Part shown: one piece after another, positions 1-9,474 of the stretch | How the letters are laid out: each line of letters starts with the position of its first letter | Numbering within the stretch: position 1 is the first letter of the stretch | Position numbers and translations under genes: made by a program | Origin: Streptacidiphilus sp. 4-A2 | GTDB taxonomy: Bacteria > Actinomycetota > Actinomycetes > Streptomycetales > Streptomycetaceae | Direction: 5' to 3' | Assembly: GCA_014284505.1 (NCBI GenBank) | Contig: JAAFYY010000001.1 | Span: forward strand, 7,675,845-7,739,844 | DNA: 64,000 nucleotides | The notes under the pieces: model-generated | Told to the model about the DNA's origin: nothing | Databases searched by the model: none | What the model saw: the letters and a program-made list of their open reading frames with translations, nothing else

Positions 1-466
1 TGGCCGGTCAGCCGGGCCGCGACCCGCTGGTGCAGCTCGTCGAAGCCCACGCCGGGGGTGCCGACGGGCGCCGGCCAGGCCGGGTGGGGCAGGCCGGCCG
101 GTCCGGCTGTCGACGGGTCGGCTTTCGAGACGTCAATCACCGTCACCTGAAGGGGTTTCGGGCCGGCCTTCGGGTCGGCGGGCGCCTGCTGCGCCTGCTG
201 CGCCTGCTGGCGGCGATCGGCCGACGTCCCCCTGCTGCCGTCACCCCGTCTGTCGTTGCGTCAGCTGTCTGGCGCCCGGCCGAATCCCGCCCGGCCGAAT
301 CCCGCTGGGCCGAATCCCGCCCGGCCGAATCGGGGCGCGGTGGGGGCGGCTGCTGGGGCCGGGCGGAGGCGGCGGCGTCGGTGCGCGGGCGGGAGGTTCC
401 CGGCTTGGCGCCCCTGGCCCTGCCGGTGGACTTCCGTCCGGCACTGGGCTTTCCGGGGGCGGTCAT
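1..466 (-). CDS. Hypothetical low-complexity protein, 3' part off the window
   Basis: The reading begins at the ATG at 466 on the minus strand and runs off the left edge. The N-terminal 100 or so residues are rich in Pro, Ala, Arg and Ser and carry a five-residue repeat (RDSAG) encoded by a 15-bp tandem repeat. The frame then changes near 200 into a codon-like stretch with QQA repeats, followed by a more ordered segment containing VTVIDVSKADPS and VGFDELHQRVAARL. I do not recognise the family. No good ribosome binding site precedes the ATG, so the start is uncertain. It is divergent from the DUF6350 gene. Confidence 0.4.
276..335. repeat. 15-bp tandem repeat, four units
   Basis: Four consecutive 15-bp units of the form CCGGCCGAATCCCGC. 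Units 1 and 2 are identical and units 3 and 4 carry a few changes. The unit is a multiple of three, so it encodes a repeated pentapeptide in the minus-strand gene without shifting its frame. Confidence 0.85.
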
Positions 467-600
467 GGGCGTGCCCGGAGGGTGGGGGCGTGACGGCTCC
501 CGTAGACCCGATGAGTGGCATATCTGAATTCTTGGGGTGAATGCCCCGGATCGCCATGTCAATGGGCATATCGGGTGTCCGCGTGTCGCAAGGTGAGGCC

Positions 601-1905
601 ATGGTGTTTTGGTGCAGCGGTGGCAACCCAGGGCAGCGGGCGTCTCCGGGCCGGTGCTGCGCTCCGGACTGCTCAGCGGGGCGGCGGCCGGGGCATCGGT
701 GTGGCCGCGATCGCCGTCCCGGTCTTCCTGCTGTGGGTCCTGTCGCCCTATGTCGAGGCGGGCAGCGGCGGTGTGCTCCGGCTGTCGGCCTGTCTGTGGC
801 TGATGGCCCATGGCGCGGTGCTGCGCTTCGGCGGCACACCGCTCGGCGTGCCGCCGCTGCTGCTGACCGTGCCGGCGCTCGCGCTGCTGTACCGGACGGC
901 GGTGCGGGCCGCCCGGGAGGCCGGGGCCGAGCGGGCCGGATCGCTGCTGGCCGGGGTGTGCGCGGGCTATCTGCTGGTCGGCGCGGCGGCGCTGGTGCTG
1001 GCGGTCGGCACGGGCGGGCCGCCGACGGTGGCCCCGGCGGGGGCGGCCGGACGACTGCTGCTGGTGGCGCTGCCGACGGCGGTGGCCGGGGTCCGCCGGG
1101 GGGCCGGGGCCTGGTGGTTCGATCCGCCGCTGTCCGCGCTGCTGCCCCAGCCGTCCTGGTCACGCCCGCTGCTGCGCGGCGCCGGCCGTCTGCTCGGCCG
1201 GGCCAGGGTGCCCGGCAGCGCCGGGGCGGTGCTGCGGGCCGGGCTGGGGCGGGCGCGGCCCTGTTCGGCGGGGAGCGCTGGCCTTCTCGGTGTCGCTGCT
1301 GCTGCGCTTCGGCAACGCCGGGACGGTCTCCGCGCAGCTGGCGCCGGATCTGGTCGGGCGGCTGGCGCTGCTGCTGCTGTGCGCGGTGATGCTGCCCAAC
1401 GCCGCGGTCTGGGCGGCGGCCTATGCGCTCGGTCCCGGCTTCGCGCTGGGCGGCGGCTTCGCGCCGCTGGCCGTCACGGCCGTCCAGCCACCGGCGTTTC
1501 CACTGTTCGCCGCGCTGCCCGCGCCCGGCCGGTCGTCGCTGGGGCTGCTGGCGCTGGCGGTGCCGGTGACGGCCGGGGTGGTGCTGGCCGCGCTCCTGGG
1601 GCGGGGCGGGGGAGTGGGGCGTGCTGGCGACGCTGCGCGCGGGCACCGCTGCCGCCGGATGCGCCGGGGCGCTGGTCGCCCTGTGCGCCTGGTTCTCCGG
1701 CGGGGCGCTGGGGTGGCGGCGCTGGCCCGGGTCGGCCCCTCGCCCTGGTGGACCGGTCTGGCGGCGTTCGGCTGGACGCTGCTGCTGGGCCTCCCCGGTG
1801 CGCTGCTGGTCCGCCGGCACCGGGGCGGCGGTCGCACCCCGGAGCCGGACGGCCCGAGCGGCCTCAGCCGCCGAGTTTCACCAGCCACTGCGGCGGCCGC
1901 GGTGA
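601..1905 (+). CDS. DUF6350 (PerM-like) polytopic membrane protein, frame-broken
   Basis: A multi-spanning membrane protein of about 430 residues lying immediately upstream of purN-purH, the position held by the DUF6350 gene in Streptomyces. Hydrophobic segments include IGVAAIAVPVFLLWVL, LLVGAAALVLAVG, GRLALLLLCAVMLPN, LGLLALAVPVTAGVVLAALL and FGWTLLLGLPGALLV. The frame changes near 690, 1270-1290, 1605 and 1710. Each change restores hydrophobic, high-GC3 coding. The ATG at 601 follows an AGGTGAGG ribosome site, but the first frame break comes soon after, so the exact N-terminus is unsure. The stop cannot be fixed: 1905 is the end of one plausible frame, overlapping the convergent gene. Family assignment rests on hydrophobic pattern and gene order. 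Confidence 0.65.
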
Positions 1906-2566
1906 CACGCTGGTGGCGCAGGTGTTGTAGACGGCCTGGGTGAGGGCGTCGGTCTGGCAGTCGTAGTAATTCTTGTAGTACATCTGCACGCCGAAGGCCC
2001 CGGCGAACAGCGCCAGGCCGACGACGGCGGCGACCAGCCCGCCGGTCGCGGCCGGAACCTGCGGCCGGACCGGGGCACCGGTGTACGGGCCGGGCCGGGC
2101 CGCGGTGGCGGGCGCCACCGCGGGGGCGTCCACCGGCGGCTTCCTGGGCTTGGTGCGCAACGAGCTGATCGCCCAGTACAGCGCCAGCGAGCACAGCAGC
2201 AGGGTGAGGTCGGGCACGCCGAGGATCATGAAGAAGATCCCCCACATGCCGCTGAGCAGCGCGTAGCGGGCCTTGCGCTGCGCCGGGTCGCTGGGGTCGA
2301 AGCGCGGGCCCGGCGGCGGCCCGTACGGGCGGGGCGGCTGCTGGCCCTGGTAGCCGGGGCTCCACGGGTGCGGGGGCGGCACCTGCGGCCGCCAGCCGCC
2401 GGAGCCGCCGGACCCGGGCCGTCGCCCGGTGAGGAGTCGTCCCGCCCTGGGAACCGTCGCCGCCCCGAGCCGTCCGGAGCCTTGGGGTCGTGTGCGCGCC
2501 CCCGCGGCTGCCAGGGGCGGTCGGGCGCGTCCTTGGGTGGTGGGGCGAAGGGGTCGCGTGCACCAT
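1864..2566 (-). CDS. Conserved membrane protein with Pro-rich N-terminus
   Basis: A protein of about 234 residues. The N-terminal half is Pro/Gly-rich and soluble (contains DPFAPPPKDAPDRPWQPRG in one frame and GQQPPRPYGPPPGPRF later). It is followed by membrane segments (LLSGMWGIFFMILG, LTLLLCSLALYWAI) and a final one (GLVAAVVGLALFAGAFGV), ending in YNTCATSVSPRPPQWLVKLGG. This layout is common for uncharacterised streptomycete membrane proteins beside DUF6350. A base appears lost right after the ATG at 2566 and again inside the Pro-rich part. It is convergent with the DUF6350 gene and the 3' ends overlap by a few tens of bases. Function unknown. Confidence 0.65.
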
Positions 2567-2906
2567 CGGGGTGTGCCGCTGTCCGATTTCTGGACCATCG
2601 TCTTCGCCGTACTCCTGATTCTTGGCTCCGCTTGGGGATACCTTCTCACCCCCGTACCCGCTGTGGTGCGCCCCACCCCATGATCGTCGACCAGGAGTAC
2701 GGGTGCGCAGGCCGGTGCCGGTATCGTTGCTGACGACCGCGCACCTCATCGAGGGGCCCGGTCTGCCTGCGGCGCCGCCGCGAGGCGTTCGGTGGATGCG
2801 GATGCCGGTCACAAGATGACACCCCGCGTCCGCCCCGCAGAGCCCGGCCAGTGACCGTTGCCGCTTCTGGAAGCCGACGGGACGGCCGCGCCGTTATGGG
2901 AGGACC
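2567..2906. other. Divergent intergenic region before purN
   Basis: About 340 bases between the start of the minus-strand membrane protein and purN, expected to hold promoters for both. I see no clear repeat, riboswitch or RNA gene. A 36-codon hydrophobic reading from GTG 2573 to TGA 2683 exists, but its third codon positions are less GC-biased than neighbouring genes. Confidence 0.4.
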
Positions 2907-3595
2907 GTGCTGTGGCGTACCCGCGACCGTCCGTGTCTGGACTTTCCCGCACCCGGTTCCGCGGATGGTGAGGGCGCCCGGATCGTGGTGCTGGTCTCCG
3001 GTTCCGGCACCAACCTCCAGGCACTGCTCGCCGCCGCCGCCGACCCGGCCTACGGGGCCCGGATCGTCGCGGTGGGCGCGGACCGGAAGGACATCGCCGG
3101 TCTCGAACGCGCCGAGCGGGCCGGACTGCCGACCTTTGTGCAGCAGGTCAAGGACTACCCCGAGCGCACCGACTGGGACGCCGCGCTGACCGCCGCCACC
3201 GCGGCCCACAGCCCGGACCTGGTGGTCACCGCCGGATTCATGAAGATCCTCGGCGGCGGTTTCATGAGCCGCTTCGAGGGGCGCATCGTCAACACCCACC
3301 CGCGCTGCTGCCCTCCTTCCCCGGGGCCCACGGGGTGCGGGACGCGCTGGCCTACGGCGTGAAGGTCACCGGCTGCACCGTGCACCTGGTGGACGAGGGC
3401 GTCGACACCGGCCCGATCATCGCCCAGGGCGTGGTCGAGGTCCTGGACGCCGACCACGAGGACGGCGGCGAGGCGCTGCACGAGCGCATCAAGACGGTCG
3501 AGCGCAGGCTGCTCGTCGAGACTGTGGGCCGCCTGGCCCGCGAGGGCCACCGGATCCAGGGGCGGAGAGTCAGCTTTCTCTCCCCCGGCCGGTGA
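2907..3595 (+). CDS. purN: Phosphoribosylglycinamide formyltransferase PurN
   Basis: Transfers the formyl group of 10-formyl-THF to GAR, step three of purine synthesis, in the cytosol. The N-terminal phosphate-binding segment VLVSGSGTNLQALL, the catalytic Asn-His in VNTHP, and the conserved GVDTGPIIAQ loop with its catalytic Asp are all visible. The frame breaks near 3302, where NTHP should continue as ALLPSFPGAHGVRDALAYG. Restoring one G at this point gives a normal protein of about 229 residues. GTG at 2907 follows GGGAGGA with short spacing, so a slightly different start is possible. It lies about 100 bp upstream of purH and is probably co-transcribed. Confidence 0.94.
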
Positions 3596-3698
3596 CACCC
3601 GCAGCACCCACCCCCCAGCACCCACCGACGAGTCCCGTCCCAGCGACGACTCGTCCGACCGACGACTACCGTCCCACCAACGACTAAGGACTTTGGCA

Positions 3699-5290
3699 AT
3701 GAGCTCCGGCAGCCACCAGCCCGCGCCCGCTTCCGAGAATGTCAGGCCTATCCGCCGTGCCCTGGTCAGTGTGTATGACAAGGCCGGACTGACCGAGCTG
3801 GCCCAGGGCCTGCACGCGGCCGGGGTGGAGCTGGTCTCCACCGGCTCCACGGCCGCCCGGATCGCCGAGGCCGGTGTCCCGGTCACCCCGGTCGAGCAGC
3901 TGACCGGCTTCCCCGAGTGCCTGGACGGCCGGGTCAAGACCCTGCACCCGCGGGTGCACGCGGGCATCCTGGCCGACCTGCGGCTGGAGTCGCACCGCGC
4001 GCAGCTGACCGAGCTCGGCGTCGAGCCGTTCGACCTGGTCGTGGTCAACCTCTACCCGTTCAAGGCCACCGTCGCCTCGGGCGCCTCGCCCGACGAGTGC
4101 GTCGAGCAGATCGACATCGGCGGCCCGAGCATGGTCCGCGCCGCCCGCCAAGAACCACCCGTCGGTCGCGGTGGTCACCTCGCCGAGCCGCTACGCCGAC
4201 GTCCTGGCCGCGGTCGCCGAGGGCGGCTTCGACCTGGCCACCCGCAAGCGCCTGGCCGGTGAGGCCTTCGCCCACACCGCCGCCTACGACGTGGCCGTGG
4301 CCTCCTGGTTCGCCACCGAGTACGCCCCCGCCGACGGCGCCGACTCCGGCACGGTCTTCCCCGCCTTCCTCGGCGCGACCTGGGAGCGCGAGAACGTCCT
4401 GCGCTACGGCGAGAACCCGCACCAGGCCGCCGCGCTCTACACCGACGGCAGCGGCACCGGCATCGCGGCGGCCGAGCAGCTGCACGGCAAGGAGATGTCC
4501 TACAACAACTACGCCGACACCGACGCCGCCATCCGCGCCGCGTACGACCAGGCCGAGCCCTGTGTCGCGATCATCAAGCACGCCAACCCCTGCGGGATCG
4601 CGGTGGGCGCGGACGCCGCCGAGGCGCACCGCAAGGCGCACGCCTGCGACCCGGTCTCGGCGTACGGCGGCGTCATCGCCGTCAACCGTCCGGTGACGGT
4701 GGAGCTGGCCGAGCAGATCGCGCCGATCTTCACCGAGGTCGTCTTCCCCCGGGTACGAGGAGGGCGCGGTCGAGGTGCTGGCCCGGAAGAAGAACATCCG
4801 GGTGCTGCGCGGGTGCCGTCCCCCCGGCGGTCGAGCCCCGCCCGGTGACCGGCGGGCTGCTGCTCCAGCAGGCCGACCGGATCGACGCGGCCGGTGACGA
4901 CCCGTCGACCTGGACCCTGGCCACCGGCGAGGCGCTGGACGAGGCCGGACTGGCCGAGCTGGCCTTCGCCTGGCGGGCCTGCCGGGCCGTCAAGTCCAAC
5001 GCGATCCTGCTCACTTCCGGCGGGGCCTCGGTGGGTGTGGGCATGGGCCAGGTGAACCGGGTGGACTCGGCGCGGCTCGCGTCGAGCGCGCCGGCGAACG
5101 GGCGGCCGGATCCTTCGCCGCCTCGGACGCCTTCTTCCCCTTCCCGGACGGGCTCCAGGTGCTGATCGACGCGGGCATCAAGGCCGTGGTCCAGCCGGGC
5201 GGTTCGATCCACGACAGTGAGGTCGTCGAGGCGGCCAAGGCCGGCGGCGTCACCATGTACTTCACCGGGACCAGGCACTTCTTCCACTGA
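3699..5290 (+). CDS. purH: Bifunctional AICAR transformylase/IMP cyclohydrolase PurH
   Basis: Catalyses the last two steps to IMP. The N-terminal MGS-like cyclohydrolase domain (about residues 1-150) shows ALVSVYDKAGL, STGSTA, GRVKTLHPRVHAGIL and NLYPF. The transformylase domain shows RYGENPHQ, the catalytic KHANPCG motif, DPVSAYGG and SNAILLTSGGASVGVGMGQ, and ends in FTGTRHFFH. The frame changes near 4150, 4748, 4815 and 5085, while the joined product has the usual length of about 525-530 residues. ATG 3699 has AAGGA eight bases upstream. The stop codon is the first base triplet of a 19-bp tandem duplication. Confidence 0.95.
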
Positions 5291-5325
5291 GCCGGTCACC
5301 CGCGCCTGAGCCGGTCACCCGCACC
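5288..5325. repeat. 19-bp tandem duplication spanning the purH stop
   Basis: Two 19-bp units, TGAGCCGGTCACCCGCGCC at 5288-5306 and the same with one change at 5307-5325. The first unit begins with the purH stop codon. Confidence 0.85.
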
Positions 5326-5327
5326 GC

Positions 5328-5371
5328 ACTGCGGCCCGCCACCGGGGTTTCCCCGGTCGGCGGGCCGCAGT
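5328..5371. terminator. Stem-loop terminator between purH and the RDD gene
   Basis: The arms ACTGCGGCCCGCC and GGCGGGCCGCAGT pair perfectly, extended by CCGGGG/CCCCGG near a three-base loop. It sits between two convergent genes and can serve both. Confidence 0.85.
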
Positions 5372-5392
5372 CGTTCGGCGGAGGTGCTCAGC

Positions 5393-6180
5393 TCACTGGC
5401 TGACGACCACCACGGTGGAGATGATCTTGTCGGCGAAGGTCTGCCGCTTCTCGTCCCAGAGCGGCCACAGGAAGCCGACGTAGCAGGGGATGGCGTCGAT
5501 CGCGTGGCAGATCCGGCGGACGAGCGCCATCCCGAAGCCCAGCGGCTGACCGTCCTGCTCGCGCACCAGGCGGATGTTCAGCATCTTCTTGCCGATGGTC
5601 TGGCCGGTGGTGCCCTCCTGGTAGATCAGCCAGAGGGTGGCACCCAGCGCGATCAGCGCGCCGAGCAGGACGAAGACCACCCCGCCGCCGAGGCCGCCGC
5701 CGGTGCAGCTGAACTGGCCGGTGACCTGGTTGGAGGTGCAGGTGGCCGGCTTGACCTGGGCCATGCCTATTGCGTAGAGGATCCCCGGCAGCAGGCCGCT
5801 GATCAGGCCGTCGATCAGGGTGGCGCCCACGCGCTGGCCCCAGTGCGCGTAGCCACTGCTCATCTGGGCGCCGGCGTAGGGGTCGTAGCCGTACTGCTGC
5901 TGGCCGTAGTCCGCGGGCGGCGCCGGGTACTGGCCGGGCTGCTGGCCGTAGCCGGGGGCCTGCTGGTACGGCTGCTGCGGCTGCTGCGGGTAGCCGTAGC
6001 CCGGCTGCTCCTGCGGGTAGCCGTACCCGGGCTGCTGCGGCGCCTGCGGCGGCTGCTGGCCGTACGGGTTCGGCTGCTGCGGCTGGCCATAGGGGTTGGG
6101 CTGCTGCGGGGGCTGCTGGCCGTACGGGTTGGGCTGCTGCGGCTGGCGTAGGGGTTGTTCGGGTCGGGCGGGTAACTCAT
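5393..6180 (-). CDS. RDD-family membrane protein with Gln/Pro/Tyr-rich repeat N-terminus
   Basis: The C-terminal 155 residues form an RDD domain with its Arg in WGQRVGATLIDGL and later LVRRICHAIDAIPCYVGFLWPLWD. There are membrane segments around ISGLLPGILYAIG and GGVVFVLLGALIALGATLWLIY, and a typical GKKMLNIRLV loop. The first 100 or so residues are a tail built of NPYGQ(Q/P) repeats and related GYGYPQQ units. The tail begins MSYPPDPNNPY; one missing base near 6150 puts it out of frame with the rest. ATG 6180 is preceded by GAAGGA. Role unknown; RDD proteins are often proposed transporters. A later internal ATG (5863) would give the RDD domain alone. Confidence 0.85.
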
Positions 6181-6289
6181 CGGGTTTTTTCCTTCAGCAG
6201 GAGGTGGCGGAAGTGCGGGGGTGCAGATGGAGCCGCAGCGTCGGCTGTTGCTGCTGATGCGCAGTGAGATTAGCGGAACGCTCTGACAG

Positions 6290-6736
6290 TCAGATGGACA
6301 GAAAACCGTAGCGGTGCAGCTGCCAGGCCCAGGAAAGGGCGGCCGCCACACCGATGACGGTGTTCCTCCGGCGCGTGGGCAGTCGCCACCACCAGGCACT
6401 GGCGGCGCCGTCGCGCAGCGGGGCGAACAACAGCCCGAGCCCCACCAGGACGGTCACCGGGTTGGCCGCGACCGCGGCGCCGAGGTGCCCGGCCCCCAGC
6501 TCCATGAAGACGGTGGTGCTGCCGCAGACGGGGCAGGGGACGCCGGTGAGCCGCCGCAGCGGACAGATCACCCCTGGGTCGTCCGTGGCGTGCAGCTCGG
6601 CCAGGGCGAGCGCCAGCACCGCCGCGCCGCTGCCGCGCGCCAGCACCTGGACCGGCCCGCCGAAGCGCGAGGCCACGGCCCGCTCCCACTGCTGCCGCGC
6701 CGAGCGGATCGCGGCCGGGGCGGTGGACAGGGTCAT
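6290..6736 (-). CDS. DUF2752 membrane protein
   Basis: About 148 residues with the DUF2752 hallmark CPLRRLTGVPCPVCGSTT (the CPxCG motif). Hydrophobic segments lie on either side (AAVLALALAELHA, PVTVLVGLGLLFAPL, NTVIGVAAALSWAWQL). The Cys motif may bind metal or form a disulfide, but the function of the family is unknown. The ATG at 6736 is the first good start; a GTG further upstream would add a basic/Pro-rich tail. It is divergent from folD. Confidence 0.8.
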   Translation of the reverse strand: MTLSTAPAAIRSARQQWERAVASRFGGPVQVLARGSGAAVLALALAELHATDDPGVICPLRRLTGVPCPVCGSTTVFMELGAGHLGAAVAANPVTVLVGLGLLFAPLRDGAASAWWWRLPTRRRNTVIGVAAALSWAWQLHRYGFLSI

Positions 6737-7081
6737 TCCCGGTCCCGGGCTCGCGCGCACCCGGGCGGACGGCCCGGCGGTGGGTGCGGACAGGTGTCCC
6801 GTGTCGGCTGGTAAGGGTTGCTCACGTTCTCCCCCGTGCTTCCCTGCGGCCGGCCCCTGCTCACTGGCGGTACTCAGGAAAGTACAGACAGGAAACGAAT
6901 CGGACCTGGGGCCGACGTTCTCGGGCCCATCGTGGCTTGGAGTGACCCCACTGTCCAGCAAGCTTCGGACACGGGTGCGCATCCGTGCCGATACTGCAAT
7001 GGGACGCTGACAGTCCGCAATGTTCCGCGGACGCCCGGCCCTGGGTACCCGCCATGCCCCGACATCCAGGAGAATGTCCTC
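6737..7081. other. Divergent DUF2752/folD intergenic region
   Basis: About 345 bases likely holding the folD promoter and leader. I looked for THF- or ZTP-type riboswitch consensus and saw nothing convincing. The ribosome binding site for folD is AGGAGA at 7069-7074. Confidence 0.4.
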
Positions 7082-7933
7082 ATGACCGCCCAGATTCTCG
7101 ATGGCAAGGCCACCGCCGCCGCGATCAAGTCCGAGCTCGCCGTAAGGATCGAGGCGCTGAAGGCCAAGGGCATCACGCCCGGCCTCGGCACCGTCCTGGT
7201 CGGCGACGACCCCGGAAGCCACTCCTATGTCCGCGGCAAGCACCGGGACTGTGCCCAGATCGGCATCGCCAGCATCCAGCGCGAGCTGCCCGGCGACGCC
7301 ACCCAGCAGGACGTCGAGGACGTCGTCCGCGAACTCAACGAGAACCCGGCCTGCACCGGCTACATCGTCCAGCTGCCGCTGCCCAAGGGCCTGGACGAGA
7401 AGCGCGTGCTGGAACTGATGGACCCGGCCAAGGACGCCGACGGTCTGCACCCGATGAGCCTGGGCAGGCTGGTGCTCGGGATCGAGGCGCCGCTGCCCTG
7501 CACCCCCAACGGCATCGTCGAGCTGCTCCGCCGCCACCAGGTGGAGATCAACGGCGCGAATGTGGTCGTCGTCGGCCGTGGCATCACCGTGGGCCGCTCC
7601 ATCGGCCTGCTGCTGACCCGCCGCAGCGAGAACGCCACGGTCACCCTCACCCACACCGGGACCCGCGACCTGTCGCAGCACCTGCGCCAGGCGGACATCA
7701 TCGTCGCGGCCGCGGGCGTGCCGCACCTGGTCAAGCGCGAGGACGTGCGGCCCGGCGCGGTCGTGCTGGACGTCGGTGTCAGCCGCACCGAGGCCGGCCT
7801 GGTCGGCGACGTGCACCCGGAGGTCGCCGAGGTCGCCGGCTGGCTCTCGCCGAACCCCGGCGGTGTCGGCCCGATGACCCGGGCCATGCTGCTGGCGAAT
7901 GTGGTCGAGGCGGCCGAGCGTGCCGCACGCTGA
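7082..7933 (+). CDS. folD: Bifunctional methylene-THF dehydrogenase/cyclohydrolase FolD
   Basis: Interconverts 5,10-methylene-THF, methenyl-THF and 10-formyl-THF using NADP, supplying the formyl donor used by PurN and PurH upstream. It is intact at 283 residues. The catalytic Lys region YVRGKHRDC, the QLPLPKGLD motif, KDADGLHP, PCTPNGIVELL, the dinucleotide site VGRGITVGRSIGLLL and the C-terminal PNPGGVGPMTRAML signature are all present. ATG 7082 has AGGAGA upstream. The 3' end overlaps the DUF3017 gene by 14 bases, so the two are translationally coupled. Confidence 0.97.
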   Translation: MTAQILDGKATAAAIKSELAVRIEALKAKGITPGLGTVLVGDDPGSHSYVRGKHRDCAQIGIASIQRELPGDATQQDVEDVVRELNENPACTGYIVQLPLPKGLDEKRVLELMDPAKDADGLHPMSLGRLVLGIEAPLPCTPNGIVELLRRHQVEINGANVVVVGRGITVGRSIGLLLTRRSENATVTLTHTGTRDLSQHLRQADIIVAAAGVPHLVKREDVRPGAVVLDVGVSRTEAGLVGDVHPEVAEVAGWLSPNPGGVGPMTRAMLLANVVEAAERAAR

Positions 7934-8612
7934 CTCCTCTGGCGACTCCCGCGGCAGGGCCGGGGAGGTCCCCAGAAACGGGGCCCCGGGCCGGCCGGGC
8001 CGTTCCGGCGAGCCCGGCACGCCCGGCGCCGGCGCGCCCGAATCGGCGGGCGGGGCGGACGCCAAGGTGAGGACGAACGCCAAGGTCGGCGCGGACCCGA
8101 AGGGCGGAGCGGAAGCCAAGGGCAAGCCGGACGCCAAGGGCAAGCCGGACGTCAGGGGCAAGCCGGACGTCAGGGCGGCGGGGGTCGGGCGGCTGTCGGG
8201 GGCGACCGCTCCCGCGCCGAAGACCCGCCGCCACCCGGTGGCCACCACCGGGGTCTTCCCGCCCGAGGGCTCGGCCGCCGCGGCCGGGCGGGGGCAGCCC
8301 GTTCCGGTGCGGCAGTGGCCCATAGTGATAGTGCTCACCATGGTCGGGGTCGGCCTCGCGGTCACCGCGCTGAATCAGTTCCGGCCGGGCGTGGTCACCA
8401 TCGGGGTGGCGCTGCTCCTGGGCTGTGTGCTGCGGATCGCGCTCCCCGATGTGGGCATGCTGGCGGTGCGCAGCCGTTTCACCGACGTGATGGTGATGGG
8501 GCTGCTCGGCACCGCGATCATCCTGCTGGCGCTGGCGTCCGAGCCTGATCCGGTGATCTCCCTGCCGCTGGTGAACGAGATCGCGAACTTCCTCGGCCGC
8601 GGCGGAGGCTGA
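7920..8612 (+). CDS. DUF3017 membrane protein with Lys-rich repeats
   Basis: Starts at a GTG inside folD and ends at 8612. The N-terminal half (about 120 residues) is Gly/Pro/Ala-rich and holds tandem KGKPDAK/KGKPDVR-type repeats (nucleotides about 8060-8176). The C-terminal 95 residues form the DUF3017 domain with three hydrophobic helices (QWPIVIVLTMVGVGLAV, VVTIGVALLLGCVLRIA, DVMVMGLLGTAIILLAL). DUF3017 downstream of folD is standard in Streptomyces; its function is unknown. The length (230 residues) exceeds the domain because of the repeat tail. Confidence 0.88.
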   Translation: MPHADSSGDSRGRAGEVPRNGAPGRPGRSGEPGTPGAGAPESAGGADAKVRTNAKVGADPKGGAEAKGKPDAKGKPDVRGKPDVRAAGVGRLSGATAPAPKTRRHPVATTGVFPPEGSAAAAGRGQPVPVRQWPIVIVLTMVGVGLAVTALNQFRPGVVTIGVALLLGCVLRIALPDVGMLAVRSRFTDVMVMGLLGTAIILLALASEPDPVISLPLVNEIANFLGRGGG

Positions 8613-8763
8613 TCCGGTCCGGTCCGGCCGCAGAGCGGTAGCGCGGTGGATGTCCGACGGCGCTCCACCCACCCCGTGCCATGGCGGCCGCTGTCAGCAG
8701 CGGCCTGTTCATGAGCGGGGAGGGCGGAGCGCCGTCGTGCTGTTGCCGGTGGAGCGGTGCCGG

Positions 8764-9366
8764 TCAGCCGCGGGGCAGGTAGCGGTGGTGGCCCCAGCCG
8801 CCGCCGTGGCGGTGGTGGTGCCGGCGCGGGTGGTGGTGGCGGTTCATCTGGTGTGCGAGCGGGTGCCACGCGCCCATGGCGTGCGCTGGGACCATCCGGG
8901 CGACTGCCGGAGTGAATACCGGGGCCGCCGTGGTGCTCAGTGCCGGCGCGGCGGTGCGGCGCGCGGAGCGGTAGAGGTGGTGCCGGTATCCGCGGTGGTG
9001 GTGCCGACGGCCGTGGTGCCGGTGGTGCCGACCCGCATGGTGCCGGGCGTGGTGCCGGGCGTGGTGCTCGGCACCCAGGAGGGCGACCGGCCGCTGCTCC
9101 GGCTGGGTCACCTCCGCCGGGACGGCCATCGGGGCCGTCATGACCAGCGGGAAGCCCTGGTCGGCGAGCGGTGCGCAGTGGTGGAAGCGGAACGGCAGGC
9201 CGGAGACGGCCACCGGCCGCTGGTAACCGAGACCGTTCCACGGCCCCCAAGGAGCGTGACCGGCGCAGGCGGAGGCGGTCGGGGCGACCGAGAGCACCAG
9301 CCCGAAGCCGGCGGTGAGCGCCGCGGCGCCGACAACCAGACGCTTCGTTACAGAGCGTGCGAACAC
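8764..9366 (-). CDS. Secreted histidine-rich protein
   Basis: About 200 residues. A Sec signal peptide (KRLVVGAAALTAGFGLVLSV, cleavage after TASA) leads into a small ordered segment (HAPWGPWNGLGYQRPVAVSG). Two strongly His-rich stretches follow: HHARHHARHHAGRHHRHHGR with continuation, and a C-terminal RHHHPRRHHHRHGGGWGHH. Such clusters suggest extracellular Zn, Ni or Cu binding, but that is inference. GTG 9366 is preferred over ATG 9375 because GGGAAGG lies nine bases upstream of the GTG and abuts the ATG. It is divergent from the XRE/DUF2690 regulator, and the TGGGAC motif array lies in the gap. I know no named family. Confidence 0.8.
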   Translation of the reverse strand: MFARSVTKRLVVGAAALTAGFGLVLSVAPTASACAGHAPWGPWNGLGYQRPVAVSGLPFRFHHCAPLADQGFPLVMTAPMAVPAEVTQPEQRPVALLGAEHHARHHARHHAGRHHRHHGRRHHHRGYRHHLYRSARRTAAPALSTTAAPVFTPAVARMVPAHAMGAWHPLAHQMNRHHHPRRHHHRHGGGWGHHRYLPRG

Positions 9367-9474
9367 GAGGAACATCCTTCCCAGAGCGGATGGGAAGCCG
9401 GCTCCGTCGCGCCGGCCCCTCCTGTCACCAAGAGTTGCCAACCGACTGCAAAACGGGTAACCAGTAGTCCATAT

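Noticed and set aside
276..335. Possible CRISPR array
   Set aside because: The units are contiguous without spacers and encode a pentapeptide repeat. The same holds for the arrays at 23043, 29080 and 45811.
261..1820. A 519-residue Arg/Pro/Ala-rich minus-strand reading opposite DUF6350
   Set aside because: Low-complexity antisense product of GC-rich DNA with no motif; the plus strand gives hydrophobic helices.
2573..2683. A 36-codon hydrophobic peptide upstream of purN
   Set aside because: Third-position GC is clearly lower than in neighbours and no proper ribosome site precedes it. Kept only as a note in the intergenic entry.
5384..6151. A plus-strand reading opposite the RDD gene, ending in Leu/Arg repeats
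   Set aside because: It is antisense to the NPYGQ repeats and the RDD domain; no start context.
6830..7081. Folate or ZTP riboswitch before folD
   Set aside because: No match to the conserved cores that I could line up; a covariance-model search would be decisive.
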